A stretch of DNA of 64,000 nucleotides from Sphingopyxis granuli NBRC 100800 (GTDB taxonomy: Bacteria; Pseudomonadota; Alphaproteobacteria; Sphingomonadales; Sphingomonadaceae), in assembly GCF_001591045.1 (NCBI RefSeq), contig NZ_BCUA01000007.1:1-64000 (forward strand). The letters run 5' to 3'. Below the pieces are notes generated by a model. It was not told the DNA's origin, did no database searches, and was given only the letters and a program-made list of their open reading frames with translations. Each line of letters starts with the position of its first letter. The first letter of the stretch is position 1. The position numbers and the translations under genes were made by a program. Positions 10,275 to 19,306 of the stretch are shown in pieces.

Positions 10275-11968
10275 CAGTCCGCCTTCCCGCCCTTCCAGAG
10301 CAGCGGCGTCAGTTCGGACACGTCGACGTCGCGGCTTTCGTCGGGGAAGACGCCGAGCATCGGCCCCGCGCGCATCACCACTTTCCGGACCACCGGCGCG
10401 GCGGTCCAGCCGGCGGTGCGCTGCCCCGAGCTGAAGGCGTTGCCCTTCGGCTCGTCGATCATCGCGAGGACGACGTAGCGCGGATTGTCCATCGGGAAGG
10501 CGGCGGCGAAGGTCGAGACGAGCGAATGGCGGCGATACCCGCCCGCGCCCGGCTTTTCGGCGCTGCCCGTCTTGCCGCCGACGCGGAAGCCGGGCGCGTC
10601 GGCCTGGCGCCCGGTGCCGTCGGACACGATCAGGCGGAGAAGCTGGCGCATCCGTGCGCTGGTCGACGCCTTGAACACGCGGCGCCCCTGCGGCGGCGCC
10701 TTGTCGCCCAGCTTGAGGATTGTCGCCGGGCGCCAGATGCCACCGTTGACGAGCGCCGCATAGGCGCTGGCGAGGTGCAGCGGAGTCACCGCGATGCCGT
10801 GGCCGTAGCTGGTCGTCATCGTCGTCAGCCGGCCCCAGTCGCGCGGCCACAGCGGAAACGCCCGTTCCTTGATGTCGATCCCCGGCCGCTTGTCGAACTC
10901 GAGATTGCGGAACAGTTCCTCCATCTTCTCGCGGCCGAGCTGGTCGGCGATCTGCGCGGTGACGACGTTCGAGCTGTGGATCAGCGTTTCGGGCACGTTG
11001 AGCCAGCGGCCCATGCTGTGCGAATCGCGGATGCGGAATCCGGCGATCGCGAGCGGCCGGGTCGCGTCGTAGCGCTTCGCCATGCTGGTCACCACGCCAT
11101 TGTCGATCGCCGCCCCGATCGACAGCGGCTTGAAGGTGGAACCGAGCTCGTAGAGGTTATAGGTCACCGCGTTGCGCCGCGCGCCGCCGTTGTCGGGCGC
11201 CAGCTTGTTCGGATTATAGGTGGGCAGCGAGGTCATGGCCAGCACTTCGCCCGTGTGGACGTCGAGGATCAGCCCGGCGCCGCCGATCGCCTCCAGATTG
11301 GCGACGGCGTTCGACAGCTCGCTTTCGAGTACGCCCTGCACGCGCGCGTCGATCGACAGCGCGAGCGGATCGCCGCGCGTCGCCTTGTCGGTCAGCCGTT
11401 CCTCGAACGCGCCCTCGACCCCGGTGACGCCCTGCCCGTCGGCGTTGGTGAAGCCCAGCACGTGCGCGGCGAGCGAAAGCTGCGGATAGAGCCGCTCCTT
11501 CTCGCGCGGGAAGTCGAACCCGACATCGCCGATCGCGTTGACCGCGGCGACCTGATCGGGCAGCGCGCGGCGGCGGATATAGGTGGGACGCGGCCCGTTC
11601 AGCTTTGCGAGCAGGTCCTCGCGCGGCATGTCTGGAAAGATCCGGTGCAGCTCGTCGGCCAGATAGGGCCGGCTGTTGAGCAGCTTCGACGGCACGACAC
11701 GGATTGAATAGCCGTCGATCGTCCGCGCCAGCGGCACGCCGTTGCGGTCGACGATGTCGGCGCGCGCGGGCACGAAGGTCGCCGATCCGTTGCGGTGCCC
11801 GGCGGAAGTGTCGAACAGCGCGAAATAGACGAGCCGCACCGACACAAGGAAAAAGGCCGCCATGAACAGCAGCATCAGCATCATCAGACGCTGCTGCGCG
11901 GTCAGCAATATCTGCTGCCGCACCCCCGCGGTCCGTACCCGGGTCGGTCGGACGACCAGCGTGTTCAT
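10274..11968 (-). CDS. ftsI: Septal peptidoglycan transpeptidase FtsI (PBP3)
   Basis: This class B penicillin-binding protein crosslinks septal peptidoglycan in the periplasm. The 564-residue product has a short cytoplasmic N-terminus, one membrane span near residues 28-50, a PBP dimerisation domain, and a transpeptidase domain with the serine motif STFK, the SSN motif and the KTGSAEK triad. The C-terminus is tail-like and ends in WKGGKAD. The ATG overlaps the ftsL stop (ATGA), and the stop abuts murE. Confidence 0.97.
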   Translation of the reverse strand: MNTLVVRPTRVRTAGVRQQILLTAQQRLMMLMLLFMAAFFLVSVRLVYFALFDTSAGHRNGSATFVPARADIVDRNGVPLARTIDGYSIRVVPSKLLNSRPYLADELHRIFPDMPREDLLAKLNGPRPTYIRRRALPDQVAAVNAIGDVGFDFPREKERLYPQLSLAAHVLGFTNADGQGVTGVEGAFEERLTDKATRGDPLALSIDARVQGVLESELSNAVANLEAIGGAGLILDVHTGEVLAMTSLPTYNPNKLAPDNGGARRNAVTYNLYELGSTFKPLSIGAAIDNGVVTSMAKRYDATRPLAIAGFRIRDSHSMGRWLNVPETLIHSSNVVTAQIADQLGREKMEELFRNLEFDKRPGIDIKERAFPLWPRDWGRLTTMTTSYGHGIAVTPLHLASAYAALVNGGIWRPATILKLGDKAPPQGRRVFKASTSARMRQLLRLIVSDGTGRQADAPGFRVGGKTGSAEKPGAGGYRRHSLVSTFAAAFPMDNPRYVVLAMIDEPKGNAFSSGQRTAGWTAAPVVRKVVMRAGPMLGVFPDESRDVDVSELTPLLWKGGKAD

Positions 11969-12558
11969 TGCGGCGTCTTGCCTCCCGCCGCTTCGCGGGC
12001 CGCCTGACGCTTGAGGTCGGCGAGCGTCGATTCGGTGAGGAGCTGGTCCTCGATCATCTTGAGCTGTTCACGCCGCCGCGTCGGCGCCATGTGTGGCAGC
12101 GCGTCGCTGCGCACCGCGCTGTCCGCCTGCGCGAGCACGACGGGCTTTTCGGCGGCGGGCCGCGCGGCGGCCGGCGGGGCGGGCGCGGCTTCGGGCGTGC
12201 CGACCGGGCTGACCATCGCCATCAGCACCGGCGCGACCTCGTTCGCGCCGCGCGCGCGCGGCAGGCGGTCGATCGAGGCGAGCTGCGTCTCGCTCGACAG
12301 ATATTGCGACGCCGAGGGCGCCGAATAGCCGAAGGTGTCGGCGTTCCACTGTTCGAGCTGGCGCATCGACGCGCGCACCGCCAGTTCGGATTCGAGATAG
12401 CGGATATTGTCGCGCGTCCGGTCGATCTGCTTTTCGATGCGCGACAGTTCGCTGCGCGTCGCCGCGACCTTGAGCGACACGGGGTAGAGCATCATCGCGA
12501 AGACCAGCACCAGCAGGACCAGGCCGATCCCCTGAAGCTTGCGGGCCGCCATCAGCAT
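11965..12558 (-). CDS. ftsL: FtsL-like divisome protein (by position and topology)
   Basis: The product is 197 residues with one membrane span near residues 9-27, followed by a periplasmic heptad-like stretch with alternating charged residues that includes [16 protein letters not shown]. The C-terminal half is rich in Ala, Pro and Arg and looks disordered. FtsL proteins are short bitopic coiled-coil proteins that bring FtsI and FtsW together, and they diverge too fast for confident sequence assignment. The slot between rsmH and ftsI is diagnostic. It is longer than the roughly 100-130 residues common in other bacteria. The ATG at 12558 has an AAGGAGG ribosome site and lies inside the end of rsmH. 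The ATG at 12552 is an alternative. Confidence 0.82.
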   Translation of the reverse strand: MLMAARKLQGIGLVLLVLVFAMMLYPVSLKVAATRSELSRIEKQIDRTRDNIRYLESELAVRASMRQLEQWNADTFGYSAPSASQYLSSETQLASIDRLPRARGANEVAPVLMAMVSPVGTPEAAPAPPAAARPAAEKPVVLAQADSAVRSDALPHMAPTRRREQLKMIEDQLLTESTLADLKRQAAREAAGGKTPQ

Positions 12559-13529
12559 GACATCGCCTCCTTCGTCATCGTCGCGGGCCAGGCGGGCGCC
12601 GCCGTCCGCACCGCGCTGCGCAGCGTCGCCGAACGCGCGCGCGGATTGCGCGCCTCTTCGGCCTTGCCCGGGCGCAGCTTGCGCGCGGGCGGGTGGAAAG
12701 TGGCGGCCCGCGCCGAAGGAAGAAGCGCGGGCCGGTGGCGCGAACCGCCGGCGTCGCCGCCGCTGCGTTCGCGCAGGAAATTCTTCACGATGCGATCCTC
12801 GGTGCTGTGAAAGCTGACCACCGCAAGACGGCCGCCGGGGCGCAGCACGCGTTCCGCCGCCTCCAGCCCCGCGACCAGTTCGTCGAGTTCGCCGTTGATG
12901 TGGATGCGGATCGCCTGAAAGCTTTTCGTCGCCGGGTCCTTCGGCGCGCCCGGCGGATGCCGCAGCGCCTTGCGGATCACCGCCGCGAGTTCGCCGGTGC
13001 GCGACAGCGGCCGCGCGGCGACGATCGCGCGCGCGACGCGGCGCGACTGGCGCTCGTCGCCATAATGATAGAGGACGTCGGCGATCTCGCTCTCGTCGGC
13101 GCGGTTCAGCCACTCGGCGGCGCTTTCGCCCTCCTGCGCCATGCGCATGTCGAGCGGGCCGTCGGCCTGAAAGGAAAAGCCGCGCGTTTCGCGGTCGAGC
13201 TGCATCGACGACACGCCGATGTCGAAGGCGATGCCGTCGATCGCATCGATCCCGCGCGCCGCGAGCAGGCGGTCGATCTCGCCGAAACGGCCGTGAATCA
13301 GCGTCAGCCGGCCGCCGGCCTCGTCGACCAGCGCCTGCCCCTCCGCGATCGCATCGGGGTCGCGGTCGCAGGCGATCACCTCCGCCCCCGCCGCGAGCAT
13401 CGCGCGGGTATAGCCGCCGGCGCCGAAGGTCGCATCGACGTGCCGCTCGCCCGGACCGATGGCGAGCGCGGCGACGACCTCGTCGCGCAGCACCGGATCG
13501 TGGCGAGGATCGCGGGGAAGCCCGGTCAC
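12552..13529 (-). CDS. rsmH: 16S rRNA (cytosine1402-N4)-methyltransferase RsmH
   Basis: RsmH (MraW) methylates N4 of C1402 in the ribosomal decoding centre, using S-adenosylmethionine. The 325-residue product shows the SAM-binding [52 protein letters not shown] and [14 protein letters not shown]. The start is GTG at 13529, overlapping the mraZ stop as GTGA with a GGGGAGG ribosome site eight bases upstream. Upstream open frame lies inside mraZ and is discarded. Confidence 0.95.
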   Translation of the reverse strand: MTGLPRDPRHDPVLRDEVVAALAIGPGERHVDATFGAGGYTRAMLAAGAEVIACDRDPDAIAEGQALVDEAGGRLTLIHGRFGEIDRLLAARGIDAIDGIAFDIGVSSMQLDRETRGFSFQADGPLDMRMAQEGESAAEWLNRADESEIADVLYHYGDERQSRRVARAIVAARPLSRTGELAAVIRKALRHPPGAPKDPATKSFQAIRIHINGELDELVAGLEAAERVLRPGGRLAVVSFHSTEDRIVKNFLRERSGGDAGGSRHRPALLPSARAATFHPPARKLRPGKAEEARNPRARSATLRSAVRTAAPAWPATMTKEAMSC

Positions 13530-14026
13530 TTGCGCGCCCTCCCCTTCGTTTCGGCCCAGGCGGCCGCGAGCCGCTTGAGCACCGGATCGGCCTCGGCGCA
13601 TTCGGCAAGCGTCGGCAGCCACCAGATTTCGAAGCGGCGACCCGATCCGACGAAGGCGGTCGCCCCCGCCTCTCCGACGCGGTCGCGCGCGGTGAAGTTG
13701 GGGAGGAAGCGCCCGCTGTCGTCGAGCGTATAGGCCTCGGTATAGCTGAAGCGCTTCTTGAACGCCTCGTCCTCGTCGAAGTCGAGATTGCGGGCGAGCG
13801 CGGTGTCGCGATCGCGCTCGATCTCGTCGGAGAGGCGGTCGTACTGGTCCTGCCCATAGGCGACCAGGCAGGGCAGCTTTTCATGGAAGCCGACCCAGAG
13901 CACGCGCTGACCGTCCGCATTGAGGGGCACATTGTTGCGGAACTGCGAAGGGACGGCGATCCGCCCCTTGCCATCGATCGCGGCGAAGTTGGTGCCCGAG
14001 TATCGTCCGGGCGTTACAACCGCCAT
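13526..14026 (-). CDS. mraZ: Transcriptional regulator MraZ
   Basis: MraZ forms a ring-shaped oligomer of swapped-hairpin AbrB folds, binds short direct repeats upstream of its own gene and regulates the dcw operon. The 166-residue product has the two family half-repeats: an N-terminal one around [13 protein letters not shown] and a second around [10 protein letters not shown] candidate operator of four GGGT boxes lies 128-161 bases upstream. It is the first gene of the operon. The ATG at 14026 is the only start giving the usual N-terminus. Confidence 0.96.
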   Translation of the reverse strand: MAVVTPGRYSGTNFAAIDGKGRIAVPSQFRNNVPLNADGQRVLWVGFHEKLPCLVAYGQDQYDRLSDEIERDRDTALARNLDFDEDEAFKKRFSYTEAYTLDDSGRFLPNFTARDRVGEAGATAFVGSGRRFEIWWLPTLAECAEADPVLKRLAAAWAETKGRARK

Positions 14027-14153
14027 CGCTGCAGCCCCTATTTCTCGCGCCTCCGGGCAAAACTTCCCTGATCCCGAAATCGCAAGGATTCCGGGTCGAA
14101 TGACTCAGGCGGAGATTGCCCCTCTCCGATTCCTGCCTATCAAGAGTCGTTCG

Positions 14154-14187
14154 GGGTGGAAAGGGGTATTTTAGGGTGAAACCGGGT
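14154..14187 (-). promoter_or_regulatory. Candidate MraZ operator: four GGGT boxes, 10-bp period
   Basis: GGGT occurs at 14154, 14164, 14174 and 14184, exactly 10 bases apart (plus strand, opposite to mraZ). Known MraZ operators are direct repeats of TGGGN-type boxes separated by 5-base spacers, also a 10-base period, upstream of mraZ. The position and periodicity fit. The orientation appears reversed relative to the Escherichia coli arrangement. A TAAAAT hexamer lies inside the array on the mraZ strand. I see no clear -35/-10 pair elsewhere in 14027-14408. Confidence 0.65.
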
Positions 14188-14320
14188 ATTCACGCCCCAA
14201 ATTGGCGATTCTGAGGTAAATCGAGCGCCAAAACGGGCGCGCGGACGCCCGAAAGCGCTTCCGGCGACAGATCATGGATCGAAACGGATTGGCCATTATC
14301 CCTGTTCGGCAGCCAATTGA

Positions 14321-14387
14321 TCCCCGGCGAAAGCCCGGCCCACGCGGGGCAGCGCTTCGCAATCTGGACCCCGGCTTTCGCCGGGGA
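14321..14387. repeat. REP-like inverted repeat upstream of mraZ
   Basis: TCCCCGGCGAAAGCC at 14321 is matched by an inverted copy ending at 14387, with about 30 bases between the arms. This is another sphingomonad-style hairpin family, different from those at 4985 and 977. It lies between the MraZ box array and the end of the neighbouring membrane-protein gene, so it may help end transcription of that gene. Confidence 0.6.
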
Positions 14388-14408
14388 ACCGTATCGGGAT
14401 TCAACGCC

Positions 14409-15566
14409 CTAACCGGCCGCCGGCCGTATCCACAGCGGGCGGAGCCAGCCTTGCGCGTCGTCCCGTCCGGCAAGCCGCGCCGCGATCCATTCGATCGTGT
14501 CGGCCTTGCGCAGATGCGCGGCCCAGCGCGGGACCGGCTGCCACAGCGGCGCGAACAGCAGGTCGGCGTCGCCGACCAGCCATGCCTGCCCCCGTCCGAT
14601 CGGACAGGCGGCGACGCGCGCGTCCGCAAAGCTGCGGCATCCGGGCGGCAGACGCGCGAAGCGCCCGGCGCTGAACAGGCGCAGTCGCGCGCCGTCGACA
14701 TCGACCGGCCGCGCCGCGCGGTCGCCCGGCGGCGCAGCATCCAGCGTCACGCCCCAATGATCGAGCAGCGGCGTGAGCAGGCTCGTGACCGGCGGATTGC
14801 GCGGGTCGCCGAGCGGATGCGCGGGCGGCCATCCCGACAGCGCGTCGGCGAGCACGACCGCCCGGCCCCCGCCGCGCACGAAGGCGTCGATCGCCACCAG
14901 CTCGCGCGGCGCGAGCGCGCGCGGGTGCGCGAGCAGCAGCGCGCCGCCCGGCGGCGGCGGATGGTCGACAAGGCTGTCGACGAGGCGGACCGGCAGCGCC
15001 GCCTCGATCGCACGGAGCGCCGGATCGTCCTGCGACCCGTCGGCGATCATCGCCGCGATGCCGCCGCCACCGGCCCAGCGCAACGGCAGCCCGGTCAGCA
15101 TCGTCGCGGGCGCTGCGGCGCGGAAGGCCGGGCGATAGAGCAGCGCAAGCGCGGCGTGGCCGGCGGCAAACCAGCCGACAGCGAGCAGGAGCAGCGCGGC
15201 GACCCGAAGGGCGGCACGCCGGCGCCAGCGAACGATTGCGTCGCACAGCCACGCGGTGGCGGCGCCCGCGACGGCGACCAGCGCGACCCCTCCCCCATCG
15301 AGCGCGTGCGCCAGCAGAAGGGTGAGCAGACACTGGATCGCCGCAAGCGACAGCAGCGCGATCAGAAAGGCTCGCCATCGCGCGGGGGCCGCATCGTCAC
15401 GGCGCCACCAAGCCAGCAGCGCCAGCGGCGGCACGAGCAGCGGCAGGGCAAGCGCGGGGTCGATCCGGCCGAGCATGGCCTGCCCGCCGGCGAACCAGGC
15501 GAGCGCCGCGGCAAGCGCCGCGACCGCGAGCGCCGGCCACAGCGACCCGCGGGCCGATGCCGTCAC
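14409..15566 (-). CDS. GldG-like membrane protein, putative ABC auxiliary
   Basis: The 385-residue product has about four hydrophobic segments within the first 150 residues, followed by a soluble domain with short alternating strand-like segments, for example GGALLLAHPRALAPRELVAI and GGGRAVVLADALSG. That pattern resembles the Rossmann-like domain of GldG/ABC-transporter auxiliary proteins, which bind no obvious cofactor. I see no catalytic motif. The start is GTG at 15566, overlapping the stop of the preceding small gene, so the three genes from cysK onward look cotranscribed. Substrate and partners are unknown, and no ATPase or permease gene is adjacent. Confidence 0.6.
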   Translation of the reverse strand: MTASARGSLWPALAVAALAAALAWFAGGQAMLGRIDPALALPLLVPPLALLAWWRRDDAAPARWRAFLIALLSLAAIQCLLTLLLAHALDGGGVALVAVAGAATAWLCDAIVRWRRRAALRVAALLLLAVGWFAAGHAALALLYRPAFRAAAPATMLTGLPLRWAGGGGIAAMIADGSQDDPALRAIEAALPVRLVDSLVDHPPPPGGALLLAHPRALAPRELVAIDAFVRGGGRAVVLADALSGWPPAHPLGDPRNPPVTSLLTPLLDHWGVTLDAAPPGDRAARPVDVDGARLRLFSAGRFARLPPGCRSFADARVAACPIGRGQAWLVGDADLLFAPLWQPVPRWAAHLRKADTIEWIAARLAGRDDAQGWLRPLWIRPAAG

Positions 15567-15955
15567 CGCTTCGACTGGCGGGCGCGGGCGAGTTCGGGAT
15601 CGGGTTCGAGGTCGGGCACGGTCGCCACCGACGGCGGTGCCTGCGGCACCTTGATCGCGGCCCCCGCATTATCCTCCTTCGACACCGGCTGGACCCCCAG
15701 GTCCTCGAGCGGCGCACTGCCGCTGCCAGCCTCCGCGCCGGGCAGGCGGACCGCGGTGGCGGTCGCGACGTCCTTGGCCGCATTCTCGCGTGCCCGGTCG
15801 CCGATCACGCCCGCCAGCCCGACGAGCAGCAGCACGGTGACGACCCCCGCGATCCCGATCTGCAGCCGGCGCATCGTGTCATGGACCGGCACCGCGTCGG
15901 CGGGCGCCGACGCCTGTCCGCCAACGGTCGAGGACCGGATTTCGGGCCGGGTCAC
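15563..15955 (-). CDS. Small single-span membrane protein, function unknown
   Basis: The 130-residue product has a short N-terminal cytoplasmic part, one membrane segment near residues 30-50 (IGIAGVVTVLLLVGLAGVIG) and a polar tail rich in Ala, Pro and charged residues. I recognise no family. The start is GTG at 15955 in a GTGA overlap with the cysteine synthase stop, and its own stop overlaps the next gene. Translation of the three genes therefore looks coupled. Confidence 0.65.
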   Translation of the reverse strand: MTRPEIRSSTVGGQASAPADAVPVHDTMRRLQIGIAGVVTVLLLVGLAGVIGDRARENAAKDVATATAVRLPGAEAGSGSAPLEDLGVQPVSKEDNAGAAIKVPQAPPSVATVPDLEPDPELARARQSKR

Positions 15956-16932
15956 GCCGCCGCCTCCGCGAGCCCTTTGCTCGCGAGCCATTCGGGGTTG
16001 TAGAGCGTCGAGAGATAGCGAAAGCCGCTGTCGCACAGGATCGTCGCGATCCGCTTGCCGGGGCCCAGTTCGCGCGCCAGCGCCATCGCGCCCGCGACGT
16101 TGATCCCCGACGAAAGGCCGAGGCACAGCCCCTCTTCGGCGAGCAGGCGGCGCACCACCGCCAGCCCCTCCGCATCGGAAATGCGGAACTGCGTGTCGAT
16201 CGGCGCGCCGTCGAGGTTGCCGGTGATGCGGTTCTGGCCGATCCCTTCGGCGACGCTCGACCCCTCGGGCTTCAGTTCGCCGCACTTGTAGTAATTATAG
16301 AGTCCGGCGCCGTGCGGATCGGTCAGCGCGATGGTGATCGCCGCGTCCTTGGCCTTCAGTCCCAACCCCGTTCCGGCGATCGTCCCGCCGGTCCCCGCGG
16401 CGCAGGTGAAGCCGTCGACGCGGCCGTCCATCTGCCGCCAGATCTCCTCCGCCGTGCCGAAGATATGCGCCTTGCGGTTGGCGATATTGTCGAACTGGTT
16501 GGCCCAGATCGCATTGTCGGTCTCTTCGGCGATGCGGCGCGAGGTGTGGACGAAATGGCCGGGATTGGCGAAGGGCGCGGGCGGCACGAGCACCAGTTCG
16601 GCGCCGAGCGCGCGGATCGTCGCCATCTTCTCGGCGCTCTGGTTGTCGGGCATGACGATGATCGTCTTGTAGCCGAGCGCGTTGCCGACGAGCGCGAGGC
16701 CGATGCCGGTGTTGCCCGCGGTTCCCTCGACGATCGTGCCGCCGGGCTTCAGGCTGCCGTTCGCCTCGGCGTCGCGGATGATATAGAGCGCCGCGCGGTC
16801 CTTCACCGATCCGCCGGGGTTCGCATATTCGCACTTGCCCCAGATTTCGCAGCCCGTTTCCTCGCTGGGCCCCTTCAGCAGCACCAGCGGGGTGTTGCCG
16901 ATCAGGTCCAGGCTATTTTCAGCGATGGTCAT
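15952..16932 (-). CDS. cysK: Cysteine synthase / PLP-dependent beta-replacing enzyme
   Basis: The 326-residue product belongs to fold type II PLP enzymes that make cysteine from O-acetylserine and sulfide in the cytoplasm. The cofactor lysine lies in PGGSVKDRAA, the substrate-binding loop is EGTAGNTGIGLA and the phosphate-binding glycine loop is AAGTGGTIAG. The C-terminus has LCDSGFRYLSTLYN. It is slightly different from classical CysK in the C-terminal lid, so another beta-replacement reaction cannot be excluded. It is the first gene of a three-gene coupled unit. Confidence 0.88.
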   Translation of the reverse strand: MTIAENSLDLIGNTPLVLLKGPSEETGCEIWGKCEYANPGGSVKDRAALYIIRDAEANGSLKPGGTIVEGTAGNTGIGLALVGNALGYKTIIVMPDNQSAEKMATIRALGAELVLVPPAPFANPGHFVHTSRRIAEETDNAIWANQFDNIANRKAHIFGTAEEIWRQMDGRVDGFTCAAGTGGTIAGTGLGLKAKDAAITIALTDPHGAGLYNYYKCGELKPEGSSVAEGIGQNRITGNLDGAPIDTQFRISDAEGLAVVRRLLAEEGLCLGLSSGINVAGAMALARELGPGKRIATILCDSGFRYLSTLYNPEWLASKGLAEAAA

Positions 16933-17066
16933 GTCCCCGATCTAGGACGACGGCCCATGCGCCGCAAGACAGCTTCGCTTGGCCGGCCCATCGGCTGGCT
17001 TTGTCGACCAACGGGGCATCGGGTCCGACCAACGACAGTGCGCAGCCGTCCGAAGACTTGCCTTGG

Positions 17067-17079
17067 TGATATTATATCA
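17067..17079. promoter_or_regulatory. Zur-box-like palindrome upstream of zinc receptor
   Basis: TGATATTATATCA is a perfect 13-base palindrome 47 bases upstream of the receptor start. It resembles the AT-rich Zur sites of alphaproteobacteria (TTATATTATAA-type palindromes). Under zinc sufficiency Zur would repress the adjacent receptor. The agreement of an AT-rich palindrome in GC-rich DNA with a His-rich receptor supports the assignment. The exact consensus match was not tested. Confidence 0.6.
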
Positions 17080-17125
17080 TTACTGCGACGACGCTATCGC
17101 TTCGAAACAGCAACGGGAATCCTCC

Positions 17126-19264
17126 ATGCGTCTGTCATCCTCCGCCGCCGGCCTCACCCTCGCGCTCGTCCTTTCGGCTCCGGCCTTCGCGCAGGACCGC
17201 ACCGCGAGAGGCGTTGGCGACGACCTGCACACCGACCAGCCGATCGTCGTGACCGCCCCCTATGTCCGCAGCCTCGACATCCTCGGCAACGTCTCGGTGC
17301 TCGAAGGCGACGAGCTGGCCCGCGACATCCGCGGGCAGATCGGCGACAGCCTGACCCGCCAGCCCGGGGTGTCGGCCACCAGCTTCTCCCCCGGCGCCTC
17401 GCGGCCGGTGCTGCGCGGCTTTTCGGGCGAGCGCGTGCGCGTGCTGACCGACGGCATCGGCTCGATCGACGTGTCGAACACCTCGGCCGACCATGCGGTG
17501 ACGATCGACCCGCTGACCGTCGAGCGCATCGAGATATTGCGCGGCCCCGCGGTGCTGCTGTTCGGCAGCCAGGCGATCGGCGGTGCGGTCAACCTGTTCG
17601 ACCGCCGCATCCCGCGCAAGGTTCCGGCGGACCATGTCCATATCGACGCGATCGGCGGCTATGCGACCGCGGCCGACGACCGCAACCTCGGCGGCTCAAT
17701 CGACGTCGCGCTGAGCCCGCAGGTCGTCGCGCACTTCGACGGAAGCTGGCGCAAGACCGACGACATGCGCGTCGGCGGCTATGTCAACGCGCCCGGGCTG
17801 CGCGGCCAGCTGCTCCACCTCGCCGAGCATGCGGTCGAGGACGGCCACGCCGACGAGGCGGCGGAGCTGACCGCACAGGCGAACCGGCGCGGACGGATCG
17901 CCAACACCGCGAGCGAGACGTGGACGGCGGCGGGCGGCCTGTCGCTGATCAACGACGGCGGGCAGCTCGGCATCTCGGTCAGCTATTTCGACACCGGCTA
18001 TGGCGTCCCCGAACGGCCCGATACCGCGCACGACCACGGGAACCACGACGACCACGATCATGACGACGACGATCACGGGCACGAACATGGCGAAGGCCCG
18101 GTGACGATCGGCATGAAGCAATGGCGCGCCGACCTGCGCGGCGAGGTCGAGCTGGGCGACGGCTTCTTCGACAAGCTGCGCCTGCGCGGCGGCTATGCCG
18201 ATTACCAGCATACCGAATATGAAGGCGACGAGGTCGGCACGGTCTTTTACAACAAGGGGGTCGAGGGACGGCTCGAACTGGCGCAGAACGACCGCGGCGG
18301 ATGGCGCGGAGCGAGCGGGGTGCAGTTCAGCCACCGCGATTTCGACGCGGTGGGCGCCGAAGCCTTCGTCCCGCGCAACCTGACCGACCAATATGCGCTG
18401 TTCACGCTTCAGGAATGGACGGCGGGGCCGCTCGGCCTCGAGGCCGCAGCGCGCTTCGAAAGCACCAGCGTCCGCGCGCCGGCGCTGGGCATCACGCGCG
18501 CCTTCGACACCTTCTCGGGCGCGCTCGGCGCCAATTACGACCTGACCGAGGCGGTGAAGCTGGGCGTGTCGGTGGCCCGCGCGGTGCGCGCGCCGTCGGC
18601 GGAAGAGCTGTTCTCGAACGGTCCGCACATCGCCACCCAGTCGTTCGAGCTCGGCGACGTCAACCTCAAGCGCGAGGCGAGCTGGGGCGCCGAAGCCTCG
18701 CTCAAGCTGCGCAGCGACCCGGTGAATTTCAGCCTTTCGGTCTATTCGAACTGGTTCGACGATTTCATCTATTCGGATGCGACCGGCGCCGAGGAGGATG
18801 GCCTTCCCGTTTTCCGCTATTTCCAGCGCGACGCGCGCGTCTGGGGTTTCGAGGCGGAGGCGAGCGCGCGACTGGCGCAGATCAGCGGCTTCGCCATCGT
18901 CGGCGACGTCACCGCCGACATGACGCGCGCGAAGATCAAGGGCGGCCCATATGTGCCGCGCATCCCGCCGCTGCGCATCCTGGGCGGGATCGAGGCGCAG
19001 GGCGACCGCGTCGATGCGCGCGCCGAGGTCGAATGGACCGACGACCAGACCCGCATCGCGGCCTTCGAGACGCCGACCAAGGGCTTCACGCTGGTCAACG
19101 CGTCGATCAGCTGGCGCCCGCTCCCCGAGGCGCGGCATCTGACGCTGTCGTTGGCGGCGAACAATATCTTCGACGTCGACGCGCGGCGCCACGCGAGCTT
19201 CACCAAGGATTTCGTGCCCCTCGCCGGCCGCGACATCCGCCTCACCGCACGGGCGAGTTTCTAG
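17126..19264 (+). CDS. ZnuD-like TonB-dependent zinc receptor
   Basis: The 712-residue outer-membrane receptor has a cleavable signal peptide (LTLALVLSAPAFAQ), a plug domain with LRGFSGERVRVLTDGI and LRGPAVLLFGSQAIGGAVN, and a beta-barrel ending in Phe. An extracellular loop near residues 297-318 is packed with His and Asp (HDHGNHDDHDHD), like the zinc-binding loop of ZnuD. It probably captures zinc, perhaps nickel or cobalt, and uses TonB-ExbBD energy for import. The frame is open further upstream, but ATG 17126 starts directly before the signal peptide. A Zur-box-like palindrome lies 47 bases upstream. Its neighbours do not suggest a shared operon. Confidence 0.88.
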   Translation: MRLSSSAAGLTLALVLSAPAFAQDRTARGVGDDLHTDQPIVVTAPYVRSLDILGNVSVLEGDELARDIRGQIGDSLTRQPGVSATSFSPGASRPVLRGFSGERVRVLTDGIGSIDVSNTSADHAVTIDPLTVERIEILRGPAVLLFGSQAIGGAVNLFDRRIPRKVPADHVHIDAIGGYATAADDRNLGGSIDVALSPQVVAHFDGSWRKTDDMRVGGYVNAPGLRGQLLHLAEHAVEDGHADEAAELTAQANRRGRIANTASETWTAAGGLSLINDGGQLGISVSYFDTGYGVPERPDTAHDHGNHDDHDHDDDDHGHEHGEGPVTIGMKQWRADLRGEVELGDGFFDKLRLRGGYADYQHTEYEGDEVGTVFYNKGVEGRLELAQNDRGGWRGASGVQFSHRDFDAVGAEAFVPRNLTDQYALFTLQEWTAGPLGLEAAARFESTSVRAPALGITRAFDTFSGALGANYDLTEAVKLGVSVARAVRAPSAEELFSNGPHIATQSFELGDVNLKREASWGAEASLKLRSDPVNFSLSVYSNWFDDFIYSDATGAEEDGLPVFRYFQRDARVWGFEAEASARLAQISGFAIVGDVTADMTRAKIKGGPYVPRIPPLRILGGIEAQGDRVDARAEVEWTDDQTRIAAFETPTKGFTLVNASISWRPLPEARHLTLSLAANNIFDVDARRHASFTKDFVPLAGRDIRLTARASF

Positions 19265-19295
19265 GGCTCGCTTCGATCCCATCGAAACGGAGCCC
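19264..19295. terminator. Hairpin terminator between convergent genes
   Basis: GGGCTC and TTCGAT pair with ATCGAA and GAGCCC around a CCC loop, giving a long interrupted stem directly after the zinc receptor stop. There is no T-run, so it is a probable but not classical terminator. It could also serve the convergent MFS gene that ends at 19307. Confidence 0.5.
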
Positions 19296-19306
19296 GGGAA
19301 CGGAGC

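Noticed and set aside
14409-15955. Complete ABC exporter locus with the GldG-like protein
   Set aside because: No ATPase or permease gene is adjacent. Only the auxiliary-like protein and a small membrane protein are seen.
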